Below, one piece after another: positions 53,566 to 62,454 of a stretch of DNA of 64,000 nucleotides. The stretch is from assembly GCA_002698785.1 (NCBI GenBank), contig PAAG01000048.1:53708-117707 (forward strand), given 5' to 3'. Source of the DNA: Verrucomicrobiales bacterium (lineage in GTDB: Bacteria; Verrucomicrobiota; Verrucomicrobiia; Verrucomicrobiales; DEV007). Below the pieces are notes generated by a model. That model was not told the origin of the DNA and searched no databases. It worked only from the letters and a program-made list of their open reading frames with translations. A program made the position numbers and the translations under genes. Numbering within the stretch: position 1 is the stretch's first letter; each line of letters opens with the position of its first letter.

Positions 53566-56357
53566 GTGTCTTCTTTCAGGTATTCTTTGGCCAGCGTGTT
53601 TACCTCTTCCGTAGTGATGTTCTTGTAGTCCTTGACAAAGGTTCTCGACCAATCCAGCCTCTGTGGGTATTCCTGGCTGGCTTCAAGAACACTGCCAAGC
53701 CAGTAGCGGTTGGTACGTCGCATTTCTTCGATCGAGGTAACTTGTGGTTTCTTTGCTCTTTCGAGCTCGTCTTCGGTGATGCTTTCGCCGGTGGCGAGCT
53801 CTTTTGCTATCTCGTCGATCGCACTCAGGACTTTCTCAGCTTGTGCTGGATCGATAGTGACTGAGGCAAAAAGGTAACCGTAGTCAGTCCATGTATCACT
53901 CGGGATGTTGTGCGCAAATGGAGAGTAAGCATCACCGAGTTCTTCACGGATTTTCACTCGTAGTCGGTCGTCAAGAACGGCTCCCAGCATTCCGAGGCGC
54001 CGCGAGCGTGTGATGTCGTAGATGTCTTCTGTTGGCCAGTGCATGGTCGCAGAGGCCTTTGGAATTTCGGATTCGAATGTGAAGGTCTTGCTCGTTGCAG
54101 ACGGGAACTTCACGATTCGTTCTTCTGTGTATGGTGGCTTCTTTAGATCTCGCTCTGGCAAATTGCCGAATGTCGATGAGAGCTGATCAATTACCGTCTC
54201 TCTGTCAAAGCTACCAACAACGGTAATTTCGAAATAGGATGATTCGAGAGCTGGAAGGATCCATTCTTTCGCTTGCTCCACGGTGAATGCTTCGGCAGCG
54301 CTTCGTTCTGGATATCCAAACCGCGGATCGCCTGAGTGGAGAAACTTCGCGACTTTGTCTTGAGTGAATCCGCCCGGGGTGTGCTCAAGTTGCTGATAGA
54401 GGTAATCGAGTGCACGGCGGAATTCCGTCACTGCTTCTCCCCGAAAACCAGGATTTGTGATGTAAGCTCGCATCAGCTGAAGTTGATCAGCCAAGTGATC
54501 TGGTGTTGTCACTCCAGAGATGGAAAACGCGTCGTCGTCTACCCCAAAGCCTACATCTACTGATTTGCCGGCGAAGATTTGCTGCAGGTCGTCGTAGCTG
54601 TGCTCTTCGAGTCCCCCTTTTGTGAAAATGCTGCCCAGGAACAAAGCAAGGCCCGGGGTTGGCTCCGTAAGCGAACCAGCGCCGAAGCGAGCCTTCACAT
54701 ATACTGTGTCATCTTCGAAGTCGGTAACTTTCAGATTGGCCCTAACATTGTTCTCGAAACGCAATTGGGTCACTTCCAGGTCCTCGATCTCTTTCCTCTC
54801 GGCGATCTTCCCCGCTTCCGGAAGTTCTGAGTAGGCGAAGGCTCCGACTTTCTTCTCTTCAGGTGGACTTACTGCGATCTCCTGGCTCTCGTTGAAGACA
54901 GAGGCGATCTTCTCTTCAGGCGATTCGATTTCTGCATTTCCGGAGACAAATACCAAGGTTTCTGAGGAAGATTCCCAAAGTCCTTTCAATGCGTTTTGAC
55001 AATCTTCAGGCGAGAGCTTCTCGAGCATCTCTTTGACTCGAGGAAGATCGTCTGCAGGGCTCGTAAAGATTCTCCGCTGACCAATGCGGCGTGCGATCTG
55101 GTTTGCCAGGTTTTGAGATTTCCTGGTTGCCATTTGCTTGGCGGCCTCCTCGTACATGCGAGTTACGTTTGCTGTCACTTCGGCATATTCTGCCTCGGTA
55201 AAACCATACTCAGTCGCGCGACGAAGTTCTTGTTCGATCATGGAAAGTGCTTTTTCCCAATTCTCGGGCTTACAGTCCGCATCGATCGAACTGTAGAGAG
55301 CGAAGTTCAGGTCAAAGAAGTCGCCGCTGCTCATGCTGGCGGAGCTGAAAGGAGAATCTTCGGTTTTGGCAATCCGTTCAAGTCTGCGGTCTACCATATG
55401 GCTTGCCAGCATGAGTTTCAGATCTTCTGTACGTCGCTCAACGTTGTCTGGCGGATTTACGCGGCTCTTGAGTGCTTCAATAGAAACAGATGTTTCTCCT
55501 GCCTCTTCTTCGTAGTGATAGTGTGTTCCGAAGCCACGGGAAGAAACGGTGCCCATTTCCGGTGCAGTGCGTTTTTCTCTCACTGGCATTTCTTCAAAGT
55601 GCTTTTTGATCAGTTCGATCGTCGGCTCGACTTCGAGATCACCTACAGCGATAACTACCATTCGATTCGGGGTGTACCAGTTCTCGTAGAAATCGACGAA
55701 GCGTTCTCGACCGGCATTTTTGATGACCTCTTCCGTGCCAATTGGCATACGGCTGCTGACGAGATTCTCGGGAAATGCAAACTTCATTTGTTCGACGAAC
55801 GTGCGCCAGCTCACCGAGTCGCGGGTGCGCTTCTCGCTCAGGATGACTCCGCGCTCGTCATCGATCTCATCCGGTAGTAGAAGCATGCCGTCAGCGTAGT
55901 CTCGAAGAAGCTGGAGGCCTTCGCCGAGCATCTCTTTTTCCGCAGTTGGGAGTTCCAACTTGTAGACGGTTTCGTTGAACGAAGTGTGGGCGTTGGTGTG
56001 GTTACCGAATCCCATTCCAAGGCGTTGGAAATACTCCACCATTTCGCCGGGAGCGAAGTTGGTGGTTCCATTGAAAGCCATGTGCTCAAGAAAGTGCGCG
56101 AGGCCTTGTTGATTGTCGGCTTCCATTAACGAGCCTGCATCTACGAAGAGACGAAGACTGATTCGGTTTGGCGGTTCCGGGTTTGGAAGCACGGCGTAGC
56201 GCAGTCCGTTCTCGAAAACTCCCCAAGTGACGGCAGAGTCGGAAGGGATATCGCTGTCTTCCTGGGGGAGGGGAATCGGATCCTTGGCAGCAACGGAACT
56301 AAAAGTCAGTGCCAGCGCCGTGACGAAAGTAAGAAAGAAAAAGGGTTTTGGAGTCAT
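53514..56357 (-). CDS. M16 (pitrilysin) family zinc metallopeptidase
   Basis: The protein has 947 residues from the ATG at 56357, which gives a clean signal peptide (PKPFFFLTFVTALALTFSSVAA); the frame also extends to 56399. The first M16 domain holds the inverted zinc motif HFLEH at about 88-92 and the distal Glu in EIDDERGVILSE about 80 residues on. The second half carries another M16 fold with no HxxEH (LALFLGSIFTKGGLEE), as normal. It should act in the periplasm on small or unfolded peptides. Its 3' end overlaps the second ligase gene by 52 bases tail to tail. Confidence 0.93.
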   Translation of the reverse strand: MTPKPFFFLTFVTALALTFSSVAAKDPIPLPQEDSDIPSDSAVTWGVFENGLRYAVLPNPEPPNRISLRLFVDAGSLMEADNQQGLAHFLEHMAFNGTTNFAPGEMVEYFQRLGMGFGNHTNAHTSFNETVYKLELPTAEKEMLGEGLQLLRDYADGMLLLPDEIDDERGVILSEKRTRDSVSWRTFVEQMKFAFPENLVSSRMPIGTEEVIKNAGRERFVDFYENWYTPNRMVVIAVGDLEVEPTIELIKKHFEEMPVREKRTAPEMGTVSSRGFGTHYHYEEEAGETSVSIEALKSRVNPPDNVERRTEDLKLMLASHMVDRRLERIAKTEDSPFSSASMSSGDFFDLNFALYSSIDADCKPENWEKALSMIEQELRRATEYGFTEAEYAEVTANVTRMYEEAAKQMATRKSQNLANQIARRIGQRRIFTSPADDLPRVKEMLEKLSPEDCQNALKGLWESSSETLVFVSGNAEIESPEEKIASVFNESQEIAVSPPEEKKVGAFAYSELPEAGKIAERKEIEDLEVTQLRFENNVRANLKVTDFEDDTVYVKARFGAGSLTEPTPGLALFLGSIFTKGGLEEHSYDDLQQIFAGKSVDVGFGVDDDAFSISGVTTPDHLADQLQLMRAYITNPGFRGEAVTEFRRALDYLYQQLEHTPGGFTQDKVAKFLHSGDPRFGYPERSAAEAFTVEQAKEWILPALESSYFEITVVGSFDRETVIDQLSSTFGNLPERDLKKPPYTEERIVKFPSATSKTFTFESEIPKASATMHWPTEDIYDITRSRRLGMLGAVLDDRLRVKIREELGDAYSPFAHNIPSDTWTDYGYLFASVTIDPAQAEKVLSAIDEIAKELATGESITEDELERAKKPQVTSIEEMRRTNRYWLGSVLEASQEYPQRLDWSRTFVKDYKNITTEEVNTLAKEYLKEDTQVSVVVKPEPAPEASE

Positions 56358-56402
56358 CTGGAAATAAAGCGTCGGAAGATCAGTTTTCTGTGTATCCATG
56401 TG

Positions 56403-57185
56403 CTAAAAAGCGTCGCGGCTATTAAAGGCGACGCATTCCTCATAACTTACGCCTGAACCACCAAAAATGTCGAGTGCACTCCCGATAGTTAAATCGACGC
56501 GGTTGCGGCTAAGGGTAGCGACCCTTTCGAGGTCTTGCAGAGAGGAGGCTCCACCAGCATATGTCATTGGAATGCGCCCCCATTCTCCGAGCATTTGAAC
56601 GAGTTCTTCGTCGATTCCCGCGCATTTACCCTCGACATCTGCTGCATGGATGAGGAATTCCGCGCAAGAATTGCTCAATTCGTCCAAGGTTTCGTGGGTC
56701 ACTTCGATATCGGTGAGAAGCTGCCATCGATTCATGGCGACAATCCAGGAGTCTCCTTTTCTGCGGCAACTCAGATCGATGATCAGTTTGTCGCTGCCGA
56801 TTTCCGAGACGAGTGATTTTAACTGTTCCACTTGAAAGCGGCCTTCTGAGTCGAAGAGGCAGGAGGTTGCGATCACGTGGGATGCTCCCGCTTCGAGCCA
56901 TTCTGAGGCATTATCCGGGCGGATTCCCCCTCCTATCTGCATTCCCCCGGGATAGGACGAGAGTGCGGACCTAGCTGCTTTGTCGTTGCCTGGCCCCAAC
57001 TTAATCACGTGGCCTCCCCTCAGTCCGTCGTTTGCGTAAAGAGTTGCATACCATTCTGCGCCTCGATCACTGACGAAGTTGGTTTTAAGCGATTCGGCCT
57101 GTGAATCCAATGTGCCGCCTACGATTTGTTTTACCTTTCCATCGTGTAGGTCGATGCAGGGCCGAAAGTGAGTCTTTCCTTTCAT
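56403..57185 (-). CDS. hisA: Eukaryote-type HisA (ProFAR isomerase)
   Basis: A 260-residue TIM barrel of histidine synthesis: it isomerises ProFAR to PRFAR. The sequence follows the yeast HIS6 type rather than the usual bacterial HisA: CIDLHDGKVKQIVGGTL, KTNFVS, HVIKLGPGNDKAARSAL, QIGGGI, VIATSCLF, DLSCRRKGDSWIVAMNRWQ, FLIHAADVEGKCAGID, YAGGASSLQDL and GSALDIFGG. The catalytic Asp of strand 1 (CIDLHDG) and the acidic residue in HAADVEG are present. No other his gene is in the window; its neighbours are an M16 peptidase and a glycosyltransferase. The assignment to the pathway is firm; why this type occurs here is unknown. Confidence 0.9.
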   Translation of the reverse strand: MKGKTHFRPCIDLHDGKVKQIVGGTLDSQAESLKTNFVSDRGAEWYATLYANDGLRGGHVIKLGPGNDKAARSALSSYPGGMQIGGGIRPDNASEWLEAGASHVIATSCLFDSEGRFQVEQLKSLVSEIGSDKLIIDLSCRRKGDSWIVAMNRWQLLTDIEVTHETLDELSNSCAEFLIHAADVEGKCAGIDEELVQMLGEWGRIPMTYAGGASSLQDLERVATLSRNRVDLTIGSALDIFGGSGVSYEECVAFNSRDAF

Positions 57186-57218
57186 GTGGGTGGCCGGGAA
57201 TGTAGTCGGAAAACGGTG

Positions 57219-58244
57219 CTACGCGACGGAGAAAAAGTCGAAACCTTCGCTGAATCCTGCCTCTTCCGCGAATCGACGGACTCTCGCTCTGCCGCCTGGG
57301 AGTCCTACCGCTCCAATTGCCACGGATCGACCCCGAAATTGAGTCATGTTGTCAGAAGCAATTACCGGGATGCCATTGATTCTGTTGCCGACCTGCCTCC
57401 TGTTCACCTCACAGAATGCATGAATCTGCACTCCATTTTGGGAGGAGTAACTGGCAAATTCCTTCCCGATCGGGCCCGCTCCGCAGATGATAATCCGTTT
57501 CTCCAACACCGCCGGGATGCGGGAAAGAAAGTGTGCTTTGGCTTTCTGAAAAAGAGTCAAGGAATAGCGATCTTGGGTTCGGGTAGCGCGGTTATCACCG
57601 TCAAACCAATCGAGCAGGACTTGGTCGACTTTCCCTATTCGATATCCGGTTTCAATCATTCGAAGCCAAAAGTCATAATCTTCTGCCCATTCCGTATCGT
57701 GGTAACCGCCCAGATCCTCTAGAACTTCTCTGTGAATCATGGCTGTGGGATTCGGGATTGGACTGTCTACAAATCGCTCTTGCTCAATTTGTTTGGGGTG
57801 AGTCACTGAGTTTACCCATTTTTCGTATCTCTGATATCCATCATCGGGTGGGAGTGTATCCATTTCCTCATTGCGTTTGAGAATTTGGACCTTGGTTCCA
57901 CATGCCGCGAGATTCGGATTAGACTCCAGGTATTGAATCTGTGCGTCCAACCTGCCAGGTCGAGCTATATCATCACTGTCCATCCGAGCGATCACTTCTC
58001 CCTTTGATTCCTGCCATGCGAGATTTGCTGCTTCAACGAATGTCCCATTGCACCTGAACACCCGGATACGTGAATCGCTTTTAGCGACTCGTTTCATCAC
58101 TGAATAGGTAGCATCGACGGATTTGTGATCGACGAGAACGATTTCGTCGGGTGGAAGGTATTGATCCAACAGGCTCTCTACGGCTACCTGTAGGGTCTTT
58201 TCAGCATTTCGTGCGGGAAGAGCGATCGAAATTGTTGGGGGCAT
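57219..58244 (-). CDS. GT2 glycosyltransferase with C-terminal nucleotide-binding domain
   Basis: A 341-residue protein. Residues 1-225 are a GT2 domain: ISIALPARNAEKTLQVAVESLLDQ, EIVLVDHKSVDATYSVM, VIARMDSDDIARPGRLDAQ with the DSDD metal motif, and AEDYDFWLRMIETGYRIG. Residues about 250-340 form a Rossmann-like domain (KRIIICGAGPIGKEFASY) of the type seen at the N-terminus of PglD-like sugar acetyltransferases. The acceptor is unknown. It lies outside the main polysaccharide locus, 33 bp upstream of hisA on the same strand, and a strong terminator separates it from rplY. Confidence 0.88.
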   Translation of the reverse strand: MPPTISIALPARNAEKTLQVAVESLLDQYLPPDEIVLVDHKSVDATYSVMKRVAKSDSRIRVFRCNGTFVEAANLAWQESKGEVIARMDSDDIARPGRLDAQIQYLESNPNLAACGTKVQILKRNEEMDTLPPDDGYQRYEKWVNSVTHPKQIEQERFVDSPIPNPTAMIHREVLEDLGGYHDTEWAEDYDFWLRMIETGYRIGKVDQVLLDWFDGDNRATRTQDRYSLTLFQKAKAHFLSRIPAVLEKRIIICGAGPIGKEFASYSSQNGVQIHAFCEVNRRQVGNRINGIPVIASDNMTQFRGRSVAIGAVGLPGGRARVRRFAEEAGFSEGFDFFSVA

Positions 58245-58249
58245 AACAA

Positions 58250-58277
58250 AAAAGCCCCGGAGCGAACCGGGGCTTTT
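58250..58277 (-). terminator. Rho-independent terminator of rplY
   Basis: AAAAGCCCCGG (58250-58260) and CCGGGGCTTTT (58267-58277) form a perfect 11-bp stem with a six-base loop. On the minus strand the stem runs into a T-tract, 33 bases after the rplY stop. The A-tract also allows some function on the plus strand. Confidence 0.9.
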
Positions 58278-58309
58278 CTAAAAAAGATTTAGGTTTGAGA
58301 TATCCTGAA

Positions 58310-58957
58310 TTACTCTGCAGCTTCTTCTTCACCTTCGGCTTCCGCAGCTACTGCTCCAGCTTCTTTCGATCCGGAACCAGCAGAAACAGATGCACGGGTC
58401 TGGGTGACGAGAGCAACGAGGACATCACCGTCCATCTTCACTTTCACTCCCTCAGGAAGCTGTAGCTCAGAAACTTTCAGGGTGCTACCTACGCCGAGGT
58501 GCTCCACTTTGTTTGCGATTTCCTTCGGCAGGTCGCTTGGGCGACAGTGCACTTCGATCTCATGAAGGAGCTGCTCAAGGAGACCGCCAGACTTAACTCC
58601 TTCTGGCTCTCCTGTAAGATGAATCGGAACAACTGCGTGGATAGTCTCGTTCTCACTTACCGCGCGAAAGTCGACATGGATGAGTGATCCGGTGAGGGGA
58701 TCGCGTTGAATATCCTGAACAATCGCGAGCTTGCTCTTTTCCTGTGCTCCTTCGATTTCAAGATTCACAAGAAAGTTCTGGCTGCTCTGAGTCTTTGCAA
58801 TGTCGACGAACTCCTTCGAGTCCACTTGTATCATGTATTCGCGCTGGCTCGAACCGTAGATCACCGCAGGCACGACGCCCGTGCGGCGCAAACGCTTCGA
58901 CGCGGTCGTTCCCTTCACTTCGCGTTTGTCTGCGCTGAGTGTAATTTCTTTGGCCAT
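58310..58957 (-). CDS. rplY: 50S ribosomal protein L25 (Ctc form)
   Basis: A 215-residue two-domain L25/TL5/Ctc protein that binds 5S rRNA. The N-terminal domain shows GTTASKRLRRTGVVPAVIYG and VQDIQRDPLTGSLIHVDFRAV; the C-terminal beta domain begins near residue 98 (VPIHLTGEPEGVKSGGLLEQ). It ends in an Ala/Glu-rich acidic tail, which varies between species. It lies downstream of prs, a pairing found in many bacteria, with a structured 86-bp spacer and its own terminator. Confidence 0.95.
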   Translation of the reverse strand: MAKEITLSADKREVKGTTASKRLRRTGVVPAVIYGSSQREYMIQVDSKEFVDIAKTQSSQNFLVNLEIEGAQEKSKLAIVQDIQRDPLTGSLIHVDFRAVSENETIHAVVPIHLTGEPEGVKSGGLLEQLLHEIEVHCRPSDLPKEIANKVEHLGVGSTLKVSELQLPEGVKVKMDGDVLVALVTQTRASVSAGSGSKEAGAVAAEAEGEEEAAE

Positions 58958-58982
58958 CGTTCTGCTGTGTTAACTAAATAGA

Positions 58983-59042
58983 GTATCGCCGCATCCAAAT
59001 TCGCGGTTTCCCCAGAATGAGGGCGCGAAATCTACGCGATAC
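58983..59042 (-). promoter_or_regulatory. Nested inverted repeats in the prs-rplY spacer
   Basis: Three nested pairings fold the spacer into one rod: GTATCGC/GCGATAC (58983-58989 with 59036-59042), TTCGCG/CGCGAA (59000-59005 with 59024-59029) and CCC/GGG (59011-59013 with 59021-59023). The outer arm starts two bases after the prs stop. No T-run follows. It could stabilise or control the rplY part of the message. Confidence 0.4.
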
Positions 59043-59043
59043 C

Positions 59044-59982
59044 CTAAGAAATGTCAAAGAGAGATGTGACGGACTCTCCCATATGGATTCGGCGGATGGC
59101 TTCGCCAAGGATTTCAGCAACGCTAATGACCTTTACTTTCTCTCCCACGGCATAGGGTGTACTGTTTGTCGCAATCAGTTCTTCGATGTCCGATTCCGCA
59201 ATCCTCTTTCGGCCCTGATCGTTCAGGACGGCGTGGGTAACTCCTGCAAAAATCCGCTTTGCACCGTGTTCCCTGAGCATTTTCGCTGCCGATGTGAGGG
59301 TTCCGGCAGTTTCTGAGATGTCATCGACGAGGAGAACATTGCATCCTTCGACTTCGCCGATCAGACTGATTGCTTCGACTTCCGTGGCGCTGACCCGGTT
59401 TTTTGCCACGATTGCGAGAGGCGTCTCGAGAGCCTTGGAAAAAGCGTGGGCCATTTTCATACCTCCAACATCAGGAGATACGACCACGAGGTTATCTGAA
59501 ACGCCTTTTTCTCTCAGGTAGCGGATGAGGACAGGCATTGCATAGAGGTGGTCTACGGGAATGTCGAAAAAGCCCTGAATCTGCCCAGCGTGCAGGTCCA
59601 TAGTGAGCACTCGAGACACTCCTGCGGCGGTCAAAAGATTTGCCACAAGTTTAGCAGTAATGGGAACTCGGGGCTGGTCTTTGCGATCCTGACGAGCATA
59701 TCCAAAAAAGGGAATAACTGCGGTGATTCGGTTTGCGCTCGCTCGTTTTGCTGCGTCCACCATGATCAGCAACTCCATAAGGTTCTCATTGGTGGGAGGG
59801 CAGGTTGGTTGCACGATGTAGACGTCGCGACCACGAATATTCTCGTTGATCTTCACGAAGGTTTCACCGTCCGGGAATTGCTTGACGGTGACATCGGAGC
59901 GGCGCACGTCCAGAAATTCCGAAATTTCGTCGGCAAGTTCAGGATGTGCTGTACCACTGAAGATCTTGAGGTTGAGTTCCAT
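59044..59982 (-). CDS. prs: Ribose-phosphate pyrophosphokinase
   Basis: Makes PRPP from ribose-5-phosphate and ATP for nucleotide, histidine and tryptophan synthesis. The 312-residue protein has the expected blocks: FPDGETFVKI, PTCPPTNENLMELLIMVDAAKRASA, IPFFGYARQDRKDQPRVPITAKL (ATP site), VLTMDLHAGQIQGFF, VVSPDVGGMKMA, and the PRPP loop VLLVDDISETAGTL, where DIS-E replaces the more usual DMI-D. The ATG at 59982 is preferred to a TTG six bases upstream. The rplY gene follows. Confidence 0.95.
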   Translation of the reverse strand: MELNLKIFSGTAHPELADEISEFLDVRRSDVTVKQFPDGETFVKINENIRGRDVYIVQPTCPPTNENLMELLIMVDAAKRASANRITAVIPFFGYARQDRKDQPRVPITAKLVANLLTAAGVSRVLTMDLHAGQIQGFFDIPVDHLYAMPVLIRYLREKGVSDNLVVVSPDVGGMKMAHAFSKALETPLAIVAKNRVSATEVEAISLIGEVEGCNVLLVDDISETAGTLTSAAKMLREHGAKRIFAGVTHAVLNDQGRKRIAESDIEELIATNSTPYAVGEKVKVISVAEILGEAIRRIHMGESVTSLFDIS

Positions 59983-60047
59983 GCTCAATCACCCTCGCGA
60001 AATCAGAAAAAAACTCCAGAAAAATATCCCTGAATAGACCGGAATGA

Positions 60048-61535
60048 TCACGAACTCAGGGAGACTCCCGAGTTAAGCTCGGAAATCCGCTGTCGGAGGT
60101 CAGAGAGTTCGAAGGGTTTTGTGATGACATCGTTCATGCCTGCGCGAAGGCAATTCTCCCTGTCTTCTTCAAAAGCCATTCCTGTCATGGCAAGAATGTG
60201 TGTTCCTGCGTTTTGATGGTCCAGTCCGCGAATCGCTGAAGTCGCTTCCAAGCCGTCCATGACAGGCATGTTCACATCCATACAAATCAGGTGAAAGAGA
60301 ATGGGGCCATCTGCGAGGTCGATGGCTTCTCTTCCATTGTTCGCGATTGTGACTTCACAACCAAGTTGCTGCAAAGTCAGGCTGGCTACCTTTTGATTCA
60401 CTTTGTTGTCTTCGACCAACAAAACGCGGAATTTGTGATTGGATAATTGTCCCTCCTCCGGAGACGGCACTCGCGCTCTACTTACGAAACTATCCGTTGG
60501 ATCCTCTGTTTCGCGTTCGGGTAGGTCGTAATTGACAGTGAATGAGAAAGTCGTGCCTTTTCCGAGTTCGCTTTCAAACCAGATTCGCCCCCCCATGAGC
60601 TCGATCAAGTTTTTCGAAATGGCAAGACCGAGTCCGGTGCCTTGATATTTTCGTTCGTCGTGAGAGAGGATTTGACGAAATGGGGCAAAAAGTGATTTCC
60701 CTGCCTCGGGGTCGATTCCAATTCCGCTATCTTGGACTTGGAAAAGAAGCTGATTTCGAGCCGATTTTTTGATTCCCTGAATCGTTACTCGGACACTGCC
60801 GGAATCAGTGAATTTCAAGGCGTTGCTCACCAGATTCGAGAGGATCTGCTTCAGGCGAAGGTCGTCCAGAATATAGTAGTCAGGAAGGGAGTCGCAAATG
60901 GTCGCAGATAAACCGACATTCTTGGCGTCGGCATTCGGTTTGTAGACCCAGAGAACCTCCCTCATCATTTTACTCAGGTCAAACTGACGCGGTCGAAGTT
61001 GGACTTCCTGCGAATTTAGTTTCGCGTAGTCCAAAACGTCATCAAGAATGTTAAGAAGTGACTCACTTGAGGCATGAATCGTTTCGAGATACTCTCGTTG
61101 CTCGGGAACGAGGTCCATTTCCAGAAGGAGATTCACCATTCCGAAAATGCCGTTCATCGGAGTCCGGACCTCGTGACTCATATTGGCCAGAAATCGCTCC
61201 TTTTCTTTCGCCGCTTCAATCACCTCAGCATTCAATTGCTCCAAGTGTTCCTGTTTTGCAGCCATGGAAGAAGCCATGGAGCGGACGAAGGAAATCAGGG
61301 GGTGCTCGCCCGGACGGACTGAGGGAATTCGCTGGGTATGAGAGGGATATTCGATGGTGAACTCCGACACCACTTTTTCGAGCTGTCGCAGGGTTTCTTC
61401 GGCAGTGCCCAACGGTGCCTCAGGAGTTTGAAAAGGTGCTTCCTGGAGATGCGGAATCGGTGCCAGCGAAATTTGCGGTGGCACAGCATTGTTGTCCGAA
61501 TTGATTCGGGCGCGATTCCTAGATGGACCCATCAA
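60048..61535 (-). CDS. Soluble hybrid histidine kinase/response regulator
   Basis: The 495-residue protein has no membrane segment or recognisable sensor domain; the first 80 residues are Pro/Gln-rich. A short helix (about 85-110) leads to the HisKA domain with phospho-acceptor His121 in FLANMSHEVRTPMNG. The ATPase domain follows with LSNLVSNALKFT (N box), DSGIGIDP (G1), FRQILSHDERKYQGTGLGLAISKNL. After a linker the receiver domain (about 372-490) has VLLVEDNKVNQ, Asp420 in CMDVNMPVMDG, MTGMA and the Lys of ITKPF. No output regulator is adjacent; a separate phosphotransfer protein or a partner sensor is likely needed. Confidence 0.92.
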   Translation of the reverse strand: MMGPSRNRARINSDNNAVPPQISLAPIPHLQEAPFQTPEAPLGTAEETLRQLEKVVSEFTIEYPSHTQRIPSVRPGEHPLISFVRSMASSMAAKQEHLEQLNAEVIEAAKEKERFLANMSHEVRTPMNGIFGMVNLLLEMDLVPEQREYLETIHASSESLLNILDDVLDYAKLNSQEVQLRPRQFDLSKMMREVLWVYKPNADAKNVGLSATICDSLPDYYILDDLRLKQILSNLVSNALKFTDSGSVRVTIQGIKKSARNQLLFQVQDSGIGIDPEAGKSLFAPFRQILSHDERKYQGTGLGLAISKNLIELMGGRIWFESELGKGTTFSFTVNYDLPERETEDPTDSFVSRARVPSPEEGQLSNHKFRVLLVEDNKVNQKVASLTLQQLGCEVTIANNGREAIDLADGPILFHLICMDVNMPVMDGLEATSAIRGLDHQNAGTHILAMTGMAFEEDRENCLRAGMNDVITKPFELSDLRQRISELNSGVSLSS

Positions 61536-61586
61536 TGTTAATTACCATAAATTCAATAATTAATCAAATTGAGAATTTCGGCTGAA

Positions 61587-61611
61587 CTGGAACTGAACTA
61601 TCTGGTTCCAG
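61587..61611 (-). other. Hairpin after the ABC importer genes
   Basis: CTGGAAC (61587-61593) and GTTCCAG (61605-61611) pair perfectly with an 11-base loop, starting a few bases past the permease stop. There is no T-run, so it may mark the 3' end of the message without being a classical terminator. Confidence 0.35.
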
Positions 61612-61614
61612 CGA

Positions 61615-62454
61615 TTACCGGAAGCGATTCATGGGGATCAGGAAAGAAATGCCGTATCCGATTGCCGCGAGAATTACAATCAATGGTCCAGTAGGCAGCT
61701 CTGCAATGTAGCTGGTTGCTAATCCGGACGTTGTGTAGACAAGTGAAAGGAAAACGGCAATCGCCATTATGGACCAGAGCCTCTGTCCGAAGCGTGAAGC
61801 AGTGGCAGCAGGGAGAACAATTAGAGCGATTGCCAGGATGATACCAGTCAACCGGACCAGTAAAACGATTCCTACCGCCAGTAGCACAAGAAGAAGGAGG
61901 AAATAGCCAGCTGAATTAACGCCTCTAAGACGAGTGAATTCTTCGTCGAAGCACACGGCGACCAATTTGGGGTAAAAGAGGATTGCTACCCCTACTACAA
62001 CAAGGCTCAAAATTGCTGTGGCCCAGACATCGGACTTGGAAGTGAGCAAGATATTGCCGAAAATATAACTTTCCAAATTGACGCCCTGACCGGGAGTGTA
62101 GTGAAGGAAAATCAGTCCTGCCGCCATGCCCACGGCCCAGATGGCTCCAATAATGGTATCTTCACGTTCTTTGGCGTGCAGGGTTACGTAACCAATTAGC
62201 AGGGCTGAGAGGATCGCTACCGTTAAGGCTCCCGTCATTGGTGTGAGCCATGGTATATCAAAGGTCCGGCTCAAAAAGATCGCGCCGCCGATTCCACCGA
62301 GTACACAGTGCGCAATGGCTGCGGCAATGTAGCCGATGCGCCGTACCACGACAAAGCTGCCCACCACGCCAAATGAAAAGCTGGAAAGTATGCCGGCCAG
62401 TAAGGCGTAGCGAAGTAAAGGTACAGTCTGGAGAGCTTCGAAAAATTCACTCAT
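61615..62454 (-). CDS. znuB: Zinc/manganese-type ABC importer permease
   Basis: A 279-residue ABC-3 family permease with eight or nine membrane helices: LLAGILSSFSFGVVGSFVVVRRIGYIAAAIAHCVLGGIGGAIF at the start, the VAVCFDEEFTRLRGVN coupling loop that contacts the ATPase, and IILAIALIVLPAATASRFGQRL. I take the ATG at 62454, which overlaps the znuC stop by eight bases; the open frame extends further upstream but through znuC. With the next two genes it forms a metal uptake system. Confidence 0.9.
   Translation of the reverse strand: MSEFFEALQTVPLLRYALLAGILSSFSFGVVGSFVVVRRIGYIAAAIAHCVLGGIGGAIFLSRTFDIPWLTPMTGALTVAILSALLIGYVTLHAKEREDTIIGAIWAVGMAAGLIFLHYTPGQGVNLESYIFGNILLTSKSDVWATAILSLVVVGVAILFYPKLVAVCFDEEFTRLRGVNSAGYFLLLLVLLAVGIVLLVRLTGIILAIALIVLPAATASRFGQRLWSIMAIAVFLSLVYTTSGLATSYIAELPTGPLIVILAAIGYGISFLIPMNRFR

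Noticed and set aside
54996..55877. 293-codon plus-strand frame opposite the M16 peptidase gene
   Set aside because: Cys/Phe-rich shadow of a well-supported peptidase.
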